This document shows, piece by piece, positions 47,840-59,699 of a stretch of 64,000 nucleotides of DNA (positions are counted from its first letter, which is position 1; every line of letters begins with the position of its first letter). The DNA is from Floccularia luteovirens (Eukaryota; Basidiomycota; Agaricomycetes; Agaricales; Squamanitaceae), in assembly GCA_009739215.1 (NCBI GenBank), contig VSJF01000003.1:496001-560000 (forward strand), given 5' to 3'. A program made the translations under genes and the position numbers. Under the pieces are notes generated by a model. It saw only the letters and a program-made list of their open reading frames with translations, did no database searches and was not told the origin of the DNA.

Positions 47840-50800
47840 TCAGGATACGAATCGTGGCGGTAGGTTCTGGGTTTCCGGAGACTGCTGTGTCATAGGGCTC
47901 TGTTGTGCTACAGGACTAATAGGCTGCATCATCGGGCTCGGTTGTTGCATTCGTTGCTGCTGTGGCTGTTGTGGCTGTGGCTGTTGCTGTTGAAACGTAC
48001 CAATATTCTGCGCTCCACCGCCATCACCTTGCGTCGAGTTGGGTGCAAACCGCGAAAAGAACGTGTCCCATTGTCCTAAATACAGATAAGGTATCTGCGT
48101 CAGGACATAGTAAATTAACCAAATGGAACTTACCCCAATCAAACATGCCTCCTGGAATACCCTCCAAGAATCCAGTGTCAACCGTCGCAAACTCCTGCAA
48201 TGTCTCATTCCCTTGTGGCCCATCAAGCACATTCATCACTTGTACATTACCCTGCAACGACTGTGCTCGTTGATTCATTGCGGGGTTTACATTTCCATAA
48301 CTTTGCCGTCCCCCACTAGGCAGTGGCGTAAAGTTAACAAGTGCTGGCGTTTCATTCTGTCCCTGTCCCTGCCCTTGCCCCTGTGGTAGGGACTGTGGCT
48401 GTTGACGTTGCTGACGAGAATTATCACCATTACCCACTGGCGACCGCACCGCAGACACCGGCGTCATCATACCACGGCGGTAAGAAGCAGAATCCACAAT
48501 GGGGGCATGACGTGAGCGATCACCAGGAAGCGGCGGCGCAAACGAGGACGAGGAAAAGAATGTGCGTTCAAGGTCATTATGGTTCGCTGGAGCAGAAGAA
48601 GCAGAAGAAGAGATCGCAGCAGGTGGCAGCGCCGCCTCACCTTCTGAGCCGTCATCCGACAGTGATCCACTTATTATTATCCCAGCAGGCACATCCTTAA
48701 AATCCTCTTCACGACCTTTTGCATTGCCATGCGCAATGAATACTCCCCCACCCGGGCGTGTCGGATCTTTCTTGTACGTGAGCCCTACAGGCTGTTTTGG
48801 TTTGACACCGCCTGTAGGATTGAGTGTTGGTGCTTCGACAGGTAAACTCGGGCCTTGTGTAGCTTCGTACAGGAGGGCGATAATCTCGGACGTCTGTTTG
48901 TTACGTTAAACCCAAAAAGAATCGCGTTAGCCAAGGATGCTGTGAGGCCAAACGCCTGTTCTAATATGTGGAATGAGACCGGCCTTGCGTCTAGCTGACA
49001 TATGATCAGGCGATATTGCCCCTTCCCATCTTCTTACACAATCACGTAGCTTTCGCAGTTTGGCAGCTGCCTCTTCATCTTTCCGCCGAGCCCACGTATG
49101 ATACTATTAAAAGTATCAAATCTATCTGCGAGGAAAGAAAATTCGAGAACAGCTGACCTGGACGAGGGCACAAGATGTTGCTGCATAAGCAACTAGTAAC
49201 CAAACATCATAGATATGTTCATGGGCATCAAGCCAATCAATAGCTTCACCCGTCAACGTCACAAGTTTGCTCCATTGTTCGACGTTTAGGCCAAATTTGA
49301 GGTGGGCAGGGCATGAATAGCTAATCCTCATAAAGACTCGCCAAAACATCATACAAACTGACGCATATAGGAAATGCAATAAGCCTAAATCGGAAAGGTG
49401 ATAAGACGATGATTATGCAAATTACGGTTATATTTCATACCAGCGTCCCGAGGTGTATCTACTCCTCGGAATTTTAGGTGTTCAGGAAGTGAAGCTTTCC
49501 AATTTTCAATGTCATCGAGTAATTGGTATAACATCTCGTCTGTTGCTATTATCAGCCCGGCAGGTCTGTGAAAATAAATTGAGCATAACCACAATGTTAC
49601 AATCAATAAGTCATACGTATATATCGTCTTCATCACCCGACCAAGGATGACACTGAGACGCACGAGTTCATCCAAGTACAAGTCATTGTGATCCCCAGAA
49701 GATGGAAGCCGCGCATCGCAGTCCTGTACATCAATCATATATGGATGACCGTATGCAAGGCTCGTCCTAGCGATCAATGGATAAACCGTTAATCTGCTAT
49801 GGATATAGTTTGCTCACCATCTGTCACATATGAGACATGCACCCCAAAGTCTGCGGCGCAGTTCGATGTCCTGTTTCACAGATTCTGCTCTATGTAGTCC
49901 AAGATCTTGGGCCTATAGTGTATTATTCATCAACAGCGAGCAACAAAAGACTACAAATTCCTATACCATCCGAATTGCTGAGCCAAGACGTATCCATAAC
50001 GCTGACAATGCGCTGGAAACAAATTGAGAATGGCCGTCTCCAGCCATACATAAAATCAACAGTGCTTGTACATTCACTATTGATGCGGTTGATAGGACAT
50101 CTTCTGCTTTGATAATATTATTGACCGCATATCGAATTGAATCGAATATTTTCTGTGGAACCTCTCGCCTCGCTGCAGCAACAAGGCACATGGAATATAA
50201 TAGCATTGGCGGGGGATTCTGCGTTGCCAGGAACTCTGCCTGAGTAACGACTGGCAACATTGGCGCAATATCAGTGAAATATGCATTGATCAGCGATTCG
50301 ATGACATCCCGTTCAATATGTAGTTCGACGGGTTTGGGCAACGACAGTTGTTGTTCATCATTTGCCGGCTTTTGAACTTGAATAAGTCCATCACCCGACC
50401 GACTCACTTCAAATTTGTGGTTATACCGTAGATCATAATTTTCATATATCCGTGATGAAATTGACGCTTGAGAATGAAGTAAGTGAGCAGGGTACGTTGG
50501 ACCTATACCATTACATGAGATAGGAGAAGACCCAAAGATACACAAAGGGGGTTCCAAGCATATAATTTGACGTACCAAATACGCCGATATCACGTTTCGT
50601 CTGCGATGATTCTGCATGTGGAGATGACACAGATCTAGAAGACTCTGCCTTTTCCTTATCAGCAGCCTCCTCTTCTAGTTTTTTCTTCTTAAAGCGTGTT
50701 TCTGTGATTGGCAGGAAAAATGTACACTCGAAGCCATACTGTTTGCAATGCTGGCAAACTGGAGGCTCCTATCCATCAAGGTCAATAGCCTGCCACTGCA

Positions 50801-51698
50801 GTGGTAATGTTCCTCCTAGCTTACCGAGTCGGCCAAAATATCACACCTAATTTTGCGACTTCGACATGAGTCGCAGGCGCGTTGCTACGTAGCATTTTTA
50901 AAATAATTATACAACAAACACACGGTGTAAAAAATAATAATTCACTTACCGTTTTTGTACGCTTCTTGAGATCAGCAAGGGCTTGCACTTGGGACTGTTG
51001 CTGCACAGACTGGTTGCGTGCGGCATCACTCGTGGTGGCCTCCTCGTCCGAGGCTTTGTCTCCAGGCTTGGCGCGACCCGGCTCAGATCTTCGTTTCCGT
51101 TTCGCCCCTGTAATCGGCATGGGTGATGGCGCAGCAGGGACTGGGTCCTGAGGAGCGCTAGGGCGCGGGGGCGCGTACATCATCATGGGTTGAGGGTACT
51201 GAGGATACGGAGGGTAGCCGTGGGGCGCGTAAGGGGGCGCGTGCATAGAGTAAGCATACTGTGGATGGTGAGGAGGTATTGGCGCGGAAGAAGAATTTAT
51301 TTGTTGGGGTTGTGGTGGGTACGCTGACTGAGGATGTTGCTGTTGAGTAAAAGGTGAACCGTTAATTGGATAACCTGGGTTCATAATATAGGGGTGAGGG
51401 TGGTATGGCTGGTAGATAGGGCCGCGTGGTGAGTAGATGGCGGGTGGGGAGATATGGGAATGGTTTTCTGGGTAACATAGGGTGAGCAGGAGGAGGAGAA
51501 TAGGGAAGGGCAGAACTCACGTTGTGGTATGGGGGATTGGTGGAAAGGCTTTGGATCGGCTTGTTTCCTGTGCCGTGGCTTCTTTGGAGCAGAGGACGGC
51601 TTGGGGGAGGCAGTGGTCGGAGTCGGCGGCGGCTGGTTGAGCGGCAGCGGCTGAGTGATTAGAGCAGTGGCAGGAGGGCTTGGGACATGGTCAGGCAT
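47840..51698 (-). CDS. Zn2Cys6 fungal transcription factor with Fungal_trans domain
   Basis: A nuclear DNA-binding regulator; target pathway unknown. The N-terminal third is Pro/Gln-rich (MPDHVPSPPATALITQ; later ITGAKRKRRSEP, a basic nuclear-localisation-like run). The zinc cluster is split over exons: QRACDSCRSRKIRCDILADS, then PPVCQHCKQYGFECTFFLP. The middle homology region has LINAYFTDIAPMLPVVTQAE, LLYSMCLVAAARREVPQKIF, LRRRLWGACLICDRWTSLAY, GHPYMIDVQDCDARLPSSGD and LVRLSVILGRVMKTIYTPAG. The C-terminal third is low-complexity with GQGQGQGQ, FDWGQWDTFFSRFAPN and glutamine runs before the stop TGA at 47840. About nine introns. The exon 1 join QPYHPHPYIMNPGYP shows the frame continues from 51698. 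The domain plan recalls XlnR/Cat8-type regulators, but the exact orthologue is not settled. Confidence 0.82.
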
Positions 51699-53047
51699 GT
51701 TGGTGGACTTGTCCGGAGTTATATGATTTTTTTTGTGGAGGCTTTGGGTAGGCCGCCGGTCTGACCAACTCTCTTCCGAACCCGATTGTCTGCTGACTAA
51801 CAATTCAAACAACCCAAGTCAGTCTCTTCTCCCCTCTGCCCCGCCAATATAACTCACCGTTTAATTCTCCTATCCTTCTCCTCTTTCCTTGCGTCCCTGC
51901 TGATTACCGTTCGTTGTTAGCGACCTTTTGTGCCTTGTTTCTCTAAGCGTGGTTGGCTTTGTAGGACAAGCTACTCCGTAATACCTGTTGTTTGCCGACC
52001 TTTTTGGCAAACCATGAAGTGCAATGCCGAGTCACCCTAACCCCCATGTAATTTTAAGCTCCGCCTAAAGTACCAACCCAGCGACTCGGACAGGACGATC
52101 TTCTTTCTTTCGCAGATTTCTATTGGCCTGACAAAATTCACCCGAGAAACACCCGTACCTGCTCCATGGAAAATGCTGACATCGACCCGTCATCATCGTA
52201 AAAATCAGCCAGTCACAACGCTTTGTTCCAGATCAAGAATGTCGTACAATGGCTCGTGTTACCCCTCCTTGAGAACACCAAGTCTAATCTTTTTGGCTTC
52301 CATCAGCTTATGTCATTTCTTTTATGCAATAACAAGGAGATCTAAACCCAAATGCGTCACAGGAACCGATATAATATTTTGTTTTGCGATCCACCGGCGG
52401 TAGATTGTTTTAACCTAAGAATTTTCCTATCTCGTATATGTTAAGTGTACAAAAAGACCATCTAACCCATTCGCTAGCCATCCATCTGCTCATCTTCACA
52501 AAAAGGGATCGGTTTCTATTCAATGTTTCAGCACTACGGGCAACAACGATCTCATCCGAGACCTGTTCAAAAGAAGGTTACGACAAACAAGCACAACCAT
52601 CCTAGCCAATCACTGCGGTTCATTTCCGCTTCCTCCTTGACCCCAAATCACACGCAGCTTCAGAACACTCCCTGCAATCCTCACACAACCACATGACTGT
52701 GGAGCCCTCACAGTATCGCAATTAAATCAATCTCCATACAGAAATTCGGTTTGATGCCTCTTTGAGGCACCGAAGAAACACTAAGAGAATAAAAAGCTCA
52801 GCACTATCCAACCCTAATGCTTGTCTCAACAGGGGCTATTGTTTCACGAAAATTTACTAATTATCATGCCTGCTCTCGCGGTCAGTTGGGGTATAGAATG
52901 TTTATACGATAATAAGGTAATATAAATTTCTTTTTGGTAAATCCAAAAAGCCTCCCGCGTCACCATCCTGCAACCTCATACCCCCCATAACAATAAAAAT
53001 CAAAGAGCGCAAAAAGATAGCGATATAAAATATAAAGCAGTACACGT
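51699..53047. other. Long upstream region of the transcription factor gene
   Basis: 1.35 kb between the transcription factor start and the ERF2 stop (both minus strand). Contains C/T-rich sequence near 51830-51900 and AT-rich sequence beyond 52400. The open frame at 52173-52403 has no family likeness. Probably a long leader and promoter; no motif was assigned. Confidence 0.45.
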
Positions 53048-55617
53048 TCACCGCTCAGCGTGGGGGTCTCGTACCCCGTGGGCAGTACCATCCCAAACAT
53101 TGTCGATCAATCCTGGATTAATTTCGCGTTTATCTTCGGTTGCGATTCCGGGCCCATTTAACCAAGAAGGTCCTTGTGGACGACATAAAACAGCAATGAT
53201 GTTGCGTCTCGAACTGCCATGGGAAAATGGATTAGGTGGCGGGGGCCCCGGAACCAATGACTTGTGCGCCTGATTCCGTATCTGAATTCCAAGAAAACAC
53301 GAGGGCATTAGCGGGCTATTTAACAGGGAAAAAACAAACAAAAAAAAAGTGGTGGGTGCGGTTGACCAAATGTAGGAAGAGTCTCCAAGGGTCGCTAGAA
53401 GAACGTCGTAAAATGGAACAATGAACACTCAACATACCTGTTCAATGGTGGTTATATTAAAGAGCAGTAACTGGATAGAAAGCACGCAGGGTGGAAGCAA
53501 TATGTTAGTGATCACATCATGAATAAGATGATAGGTTTTACAATGGCAAATTGATTGCAAGTAAACAATAGAAGGTGAACATATGAACATACCCGCAAAT
53601 GATAGGAAAGCAAGGCCGCAACTGGCCATATGACCGCGATGGACAGACAGAACGCCACTGCACTGCCCGCCCCCCTTCGAAGGGCATGTTTAAAATCTAG
53701 ATTTTCTCGCCTTGTGAGGAAGAATAAATGCAGGGTCGATGTGCATATTATCAGAATCAGAGTAAGCGTCTGTGAAACGAAATTGTTAAATTATTATCCA
53801 GGAATTCAATCAAAAATGCTCAAAATAAACTTACGGCCGACATCAACAACACGAAAAAGTACGTGTAATTACGTCGTCCGACACAATTATTCACCCATTG
53901 ACAGTGGTGGTCACAGCTATCCACGCAATTATCACACTACCGATACATATAGCGTAATGGTCAAAATCTTACCCTGGTCTACGTCGAAAAATAAATTCAT
54001 GCTTACCATTTTACAATGACTAGAACGCGGCGGCCTATAAGTCTTGCAGGTTGCACAATACTTCACACGGACGCTTATTTGCCAATTTAGTCCCTTGGTT
54101 ATTCCTCTTACCAAGAGAATGATTTGAGTACTCACACATCACTCCGAACCTTGAGATCTCGAGGCATTGGCACACGAATGCCGTCAGATGGCGATGTCGC
54201 GGGGTACGGTGGGTCTGGATCGAGGTTGCGAGGCAAAATTCCCGGGTCACACAGGGCCTGAATAATACATGAGGTTCAGTCAGGTTTCATGAAACACGGA
54301 ATAGACTATCCATAAAGAACACGTACTGTTGCCAGCATGCTCGAGATTGTTAGCAGCGCCATGTAAGCGCCAACACCAGCCACTGCAGGACTTTCATTGT
54401 GCCACCACCATACACACGTTGTTGCAAACCATACACCCGCTATAGACAATACTAATCCAAAAGATGCAATGAATGCCCATGGTGAGTCCCCGCCTGTGAG
54501 TACTCGGCCGCCGATTAAAAAAACGGTTACGAGAGGGATGGAGCTGGTAATTCCGTATAAATTTCCGTGTTTTCTCATCGACTCTTGGCACGGCTGAAAG
54601 AGGGGTAGCATGGTTGGGAGGTACATGTATAAATGAAGGTTCGGGGGATGCAGAAGGGGCAGAGTGAGCTGCTGAATGACGTGATGCACTCACGCTTAAG
54701 GACTGCCCAGTGTAACGCATATGTGATGGTGGATGTCTGTAGCGCGTGGGTGACACTGGAGAGTTAGGATATGATAATGTCATTGCTTGTTCCTCGTCAC
54801 TCAGCTTCCTCTCAAATATGACAGGTCTTTCCTCGATGGAATGAGAGGGCATATGCTGGGAGTTTGAGTTTGTCACTCTCCTCATTGAGTCAAAGCTTAA
54901 ACCACGGCTTAAACTAAACACTTTGTCCAGGCTATTTCGCATCATGCGAGTAGTTGAACGCGTTGGTGTCGGCGGAGACACCGTATTCGAGCCGCTTCTG
55001 GCACGAGTGGGAGAGGGACGCGAAGACATATTAGTTGGCTGCCCCCCGATTGGTAGCAGAGGTTCACGACTCTGCTTCAGTCGTTTTGAAAATGAATATG
55101 GATTCTGGTCTTCCATCATGGATTCAGGCCCTCCAATGATACTTTCCGCAACTCGTTCTTCTGAACTATTCGGCCCGTTCTGGTTCCCAAACTGAGAGAG
55201 CTGAAATTGGTCACCATCGCCTTGCGTATGGACCCCATCCGAAGAAGACGGAGAAGTTGGACGTGAGTACTGAGGGTGGTTGTTCGGACGAGAAGGGTGA
55301 AAAAAAGATGCGGATGGCTGGATACCACCAGCATGTGTCGAGCTGGAATGAACTGGAAAAGACGTGGGGTAGCTATGCATCGGAGGAGAACTTGGGCGGT
55401 GAGTGATGGTCAGACTACGACCAGGTAGGGTTGGACTGCTTGGGCCTGCAGTACTGCTAACAGTGACGCCGACAGGGGGTCGCTGGGACATCGGAGCGCT
55501 GAGAGAAGAAGGGAGAGGTAACTGGGAACCTAAAGAGTTGCGAGATGGAAGAGAAGCGGTTGCAAAAGCCTGTTGAACGGAAGACGAGAAGGGTAATGAA
55601 AGTGGTGGAGAGGACAT
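53048..55617 (-). CDS. ERF2: Palmitoyltransferase ERF2-type (DHHC), with one-base frame break
   Basis: Attaches palmitate to proteins such as Ras at the endoplasmic reticulum. A long Ser/Pro-rich N-terminal region (exon 1 from 55617) leads to [16 protein letters not shown]. The frame then has to shift by one base in a run of seven A on the plus strand (54517-54523) to continue [20 protein letters not shown] and the first two membrane helices. Next: [60 protein letters not shown] (DHHC catalytic motif), [14 protein letters not shown], helices 3-4 ([17 protein letters not shown] and [19 protein letters not shown]), and the ERF2 tail [35 protein letters not shown] and EDKREINPG. Stop TGA 53048. 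Confidence 0.8.
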
Positions 55618-55957
55618 GATAGGCAGTGTTGATAAAAGGAACGGCGACGATTTTGATTAATTAGAGCGCCGAGGTCAACGGTTCTACTCTGCAGGTGCTG
55701 AGACTCTCAGTCAGAACAATTTTAACTTCCACTTTAGGTAGTTAGTTCCCACGATTATCAATGTACCACCCGGTACAATTTATCGACATCGACGGGCTCT
55801 ATATACTTATTATACCACCTACATACAATAACTTGCTGTGTTTGCTGTGTTTAATTAAGCAACTTTGTCGTTCAAGCCTAGTTTCAAGTTGATGTTTTGT
55901 TTAAATGAGTGAAAGACATCATATTCATGATCATGTTTGAGTCTCTTGTTCCTAACC
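55618..55957. promoter_or_regulatory. Divergent intergenic region, ERF2 / adenylyltransferase
   Basis: 340 bp between oppositely oriented start codons, presumably holding both promoters. A TATATACTTATTATA stretch lies near 55800-55815; its role is not established. Confidence 0.35.
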
Positions 55958-57157
55958 ATGCCCCAATCTTCATTTCCCACTTCTCCAGAACTTGTTGACC
56001 GATCTCTCCTGATTACCTCGCTCACTTCATTGTCTGCACCCCACTTCTTAGCACCTGTCATTGGATCAGCAGTTCTTCAAACACGAAAACGACTCATAAT
56101 CATCCTCTTCTCAAGGTACTTTAATGTACAAAACAGCTCAACTTTGACCAGTACACAGGCTGTTTCACATACTGAGTATTGGAATGAGGTTCAATCACTC
56201 CTTACCTTCGTCTATGTACATGCTACAAAGGTAGCAGAGGATGCAGGCAAAATACTCATGGACATCGATGTCCTGCTCAAGGGTCTCAATGAAGACCTTC
56301 CCGCAGAGCTTGGCCATGAGGTAGATATGGTCTTTCGTATGACAGGAGGTTTGTCCCTTTTGCCAGAGTACATGTGCTCTGACTTGACCTATTATATAGA
56401 CACTTGTCCTGTCCCAATGCCAGAATCGATCTCCTTCCTTCGACATTCATATCTTCATGCTGGGGAGGATCATCCCGATTCTAAGGATGTGAGCAAGGAA
56501 GCTACACCTCTGAACACACCCGCAAAGCCCCCATTATATCCTGTTGTTGCACTTGGTGGTACATTTGACCACCTCCATGCCGGCCATAAAATATTGCTTT
56601 CAATGGGCGCTTGGATAGCCAAAGAGAAACTTATTGTTGGAATCACAGGTGTGGGCTGCTTACTACCCAAATATCGCGCCAAGTGTAAATTGAACCTTAG
56701 ATGACACGCTCCTCCAGTTCGAAATCAAATAGGCATGTGATGGAGAATCTACAATACCGTATGGACCGCGTGCGCAGCTTCCTAAAACTCATCAAAGAAG
56801 GGCTGGTATATGATATCGTACCTATCAACGACGTCTTCGGTCCAACCGGATGGGATCCTAATATTCAAGCTCTCGTCGTCAGTAAAGAAACATTGGGTGG
56901 AGCAGGCAGCTAGTGAGTTACTATCCACCTCCCAGTACAAAATAACGTGTCCTCACGCAAAATATAAAGTTGCATCCCACAGAGCGTCACACAATCTTCC
57001 TCCACTGGAAACATTCGTAATTGACGTCATCTCAGCAACCTCCGCTAACCTTGATCATGAAGACGTAGAATGGTTGAAAAAGGCTAAACTCAGTAGTACT
57101 GCTATCCGGCAGTGGATTGTAGATCATAATAAACAAGAAGAGGAGGAAGATGAATAA
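55958..57157 (+). CDS. CAB4: Phosphopantetheine adenylyltransferase (CoA synthesis), two one-base frame breaks
   Basis: Makes dephospho-CoA from 4'-phosphopantetheine and ATP, the fourth step in CoA synthesis. Start ATG 55958 (MPQSSFPTSPELVDRSLL). An N-terminal fungal-specific region precedes VVALGGTFDHLHAGHKILLS, the GTFDxxHxGH ATP-binding signature. An intron after VGIT joins to DDTLLQ, then the frame must skip one base (TT at 56718-56719) to give KSNRHVMENL, YRMDRVRSFLKLI, VPINDVFGPTGWDPNIQALV and VSKETLGGA. At 56901-56912 another surplus base is needed before ASHRASHNLPPLETFVIDVI and the KLSSTAIRQWI signature. Stop TAA 57155. The enzyme should be essential, so both breaks are probably sequence errors. 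Confidence 0.78.
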
Positions 57158-57392
57158 TTAGTGTACTTTTGAATGTGATTGCTATATCTGTTACGGATGT
57201 ATTTTAAGACGTTACTATGTACTTCCATCCCTCATCATTACTCCTTATTAAATAGATATCAGTACTCTCTCGACATTTGGATGTGACGAAAAAATAAAAT
57301 GTGTGTATTTTGACGGTAAGATACAGTAATGCGATGTACAGGGACTTAAATACGAATGAGAAACGTATCCATTCCGTCCGAATCCGGAGTTT

Positions 57393-58877
57393 TTACAAAA
57401 GCTGAACTTCTAATCCCGCATCTAGAGCAAGGCTATTGAGTCTAGCAAGATTTGATTGTTGTGGTTTATTGTATGTGTTGAACCCAAATTCTAATAAACG
57501 CAGACCTCCAGGATGGTTTCGAAGTTTCCGGTGGGTGTTATGGGGAATAGAAAAAGGACAGCGGGACGTAACGATATCAATAATGTCCCGGATATCCACC
57601 TTGCAATAAGCGAAACTCAAATCCTTCAACTTCGGTAACCAATCAGGTCGGCTTTCAGAATGTACAAGCAAATCGATGAGGTCGCGCGTAACTTGCATAT
57701 CCACTAACTTTAGGGATTCGATCGAAGAAGCTTCTTTCAGGATCTTTGAAGTGAAGATTGCTGGAATTTCTCGAAGAGAGAGCGTTTTGATAGAGCATGA
57801 AGATCGTTGAAACAAGGAGAGCAATGATTCAACATATCTATCATAAGATCTCTCTTCGACAAATACCGTGAACAATTCCACATCGGACAAACTGGGCAGG
57901 GTCAAAGCTTGAAGAACGTCGCAAACGCCATCTAGGTGTACAGCAAGCTTCAAGGTACGGAGGTTTGGCAAGATGAGATGTGTAGGCGGAGCGCCTGTCA
58001 ACTGTCCATCGAATTGTAACGTTTCAATCTTTGGCGTACACCGTAGAATGCAAACAAGAGCAGCAGGTGTGAGCGAGACTTCTCCCAGATGTAAGGAGAG
58101 TATTTGATTCCAAGGAATGGAAATATCGGATATTTGGTCTCGAGGATTGATCAATTGGACGTGTGTCAACGAGGGTGCCTCCGCAAAATTATGGGCTCCC
58201 CCATTTCCAAAACGACACCAATATAATGTAAGAGACCGTAAATTCCTAAGATTTTTCTTGACGCCTGGCAAACGAAGACAACTTGTATGGTTGATGGATA
58301 GCTTGGCCCATCTATTACTGTTGGACACCAATTCTTCGATTACAAGCAGAGACCCACTCGAATGAGAAGGAAGTGAAGTGACAGAAATGGTGAGAGGGTG
58401 TGGGTCGGATGCCTCCATGCAAAATCGAAGTCTTTTCAAGATGGTATCAATCGAGATACTCCCTTTTGGTGAAAATCTTGACAGCATGTCTATATGGATA
58501 TTTGACCACAGTCTATGATGAGAAAGTGCCACGGAACGCCAAACGGCACAAACATGTAGCAAATTCCATATAGAGTGAGTCCCACATACGCTGATGGGGT
58601 GACCATCCAAGCAAAATTGGAATATCTCGCCCAATAATTCAGGGGGTAACTTCCGAATGGAAGTCAGAAAGCTGCGTTGGTGTGACGCAAAAGCTTGTAA
58701 TTCCTGACGTCTAAAGTGGAGATCTCTAACAACGTCTTGTAACATCTCAAGTTCGCAATCCAGAGACGCAACACCCGCTTCTGCTTGCTGTATATTGTCG
58801 AGTATCGCAAGTCTATCTGGCTGAGACGGACCGAAACTTGATCGGAGTAGGGACACTGGGAGACATTTTGTATTCAT
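57393..58877 (-). CDS. F-box protein of the mushroom-expanded family, intact
   Basis: Single uninterrupted exon of 494 codons, unusual in this intron-rich window but typical for this family. An N-terminal coiled segment (LDCELEMLQDVVRDLHFRRQ) is followed by the F-box start RKLPPELLGEIFQFCLD and LHVCAVWRSVALSHHRLWSN. The rest is leucine-rich-repeat-like: LRNLRSLTLYWCRFG, PSLTHVQLINP, PKIETLQFDGQLTG, LILPNLRTLKLAVHLDG and LPKLKDLSFAYCKVD. It presumably recruits substrates to an SCF ligase through SKP1 (a SKP1 gene lies in this window at 24318). Substrate unknown. A degraded relative lies upstream at 59700-61060. Confidence 0.85.
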   Translation of the reverse strand: MNTKCLPVSLLRSSFGPSQPDRLAILDNIQQAEAGVASLDCELEMLQDVVRDLHFRRQELQAFASHQRSFLTSIRKLPPELLGEIFQFCLDGHPISVCGTHSIWNLLHVCAVWRSVALSHHRLWSNIHIDMLSRFSPKGSISIDTILKRLRFCMEASDPHPLTISVTSLPSHSSGSLLVIEELVSNSNRWAKLSINHTSCLRLPGVKKNLRNLRSLTLYWCRFGNGGAHNFAEAPSLTHVQLINPRDQISDISIPWNQILSLHLGEVSLTPAALVCILRCTPKIETLQFDGQLTGAPPTHLILPNLRTLKLAVHLDGVCDVLQALTLPSLSDVELFTVFVEERSYDRYVESLLSLFQRSSCSIKTLSLREIPAIFTSKILKEASSIESLKLVDMQVTRDLIDLLVHSESRPDWLPKLKDLSFAYCKVDIRDIIDIVTSRCPFSIPHNTHRKLRNHPGGLRLLEFGFNTYNKPQQSNLARLNSLALDAGLEVQLL

Positions 58878-59699
58878 TTGATTTTCTGGCCCCAGTTTAA
58901 ATTTGGACGTAGAACACGGATATCTGCATTAAGGGTTTCATTTGATATAATGAGTAAGACAGATCCAAGTCATTTACCTGTCAGACATTGCTGTATAAGA
59001 GAAAGTGTATATGAGGATGATGGTAAGAAGGGAAAGAATAAAATAGCGAACTACGTGTGTTGCACGACAAGGGTTAGTAGCAGTGCTGGCCTAGTGCTGG
59101 CATTACTTCGGTCGTCTGCGCTAATAGCCACGATGCCACCACACAACAACTCTTGGGGTCCCCTCTTCCTCTTCTTGATCAATAACTAAACTTGAACATC
59201 TACCACGTTCCACGCCATGAGCCCGTACTGCCTTTCTACATTTAGTCTTGTTTAGATTTAGCTTGATCGATGCCAGGACATCTCGAGGTATTTTTGTTGG
59301 CTTGCTTCCCGTGCACGAAAACGGTGTGTAACTGTCAACATAACAACATCATGTCAATGATCGTGCATTCCGGGTTGTGCGTTTGTTCCTTGTAATCCCT
59401 GGTATGGTTGACGGGCATAAAATTGTGAAGTCAAGATGTTTATGTGAAAGTGTAGCGCAGTCATTAGTGCGCTTGAAGATCATAGTCACACGCATCGCTT
59501 GTGCACGGTATCCACACTCCGAGAGGCTGTAACACCGGGCCTTATTATTACTGCTACACATACAATTGGTTTGAACTCGATATTCTTTTTCTCATCGAGC
59601 TCCAATATTACTACAACCTTCCATCTTGGCGTGCTTGTTATCATGGAATGAACAAAGCAAGAAGTACACGCCCAGACAAGACTAGCCAAAGAGCCATCA
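58878..59699. other. Intergenic, F-box gene upstream region
   Basis: This lies between the intact F-box gene and the remains of its relative. Promoter side of the intact gene; no other gene was recognised. Confidence 0.4.
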
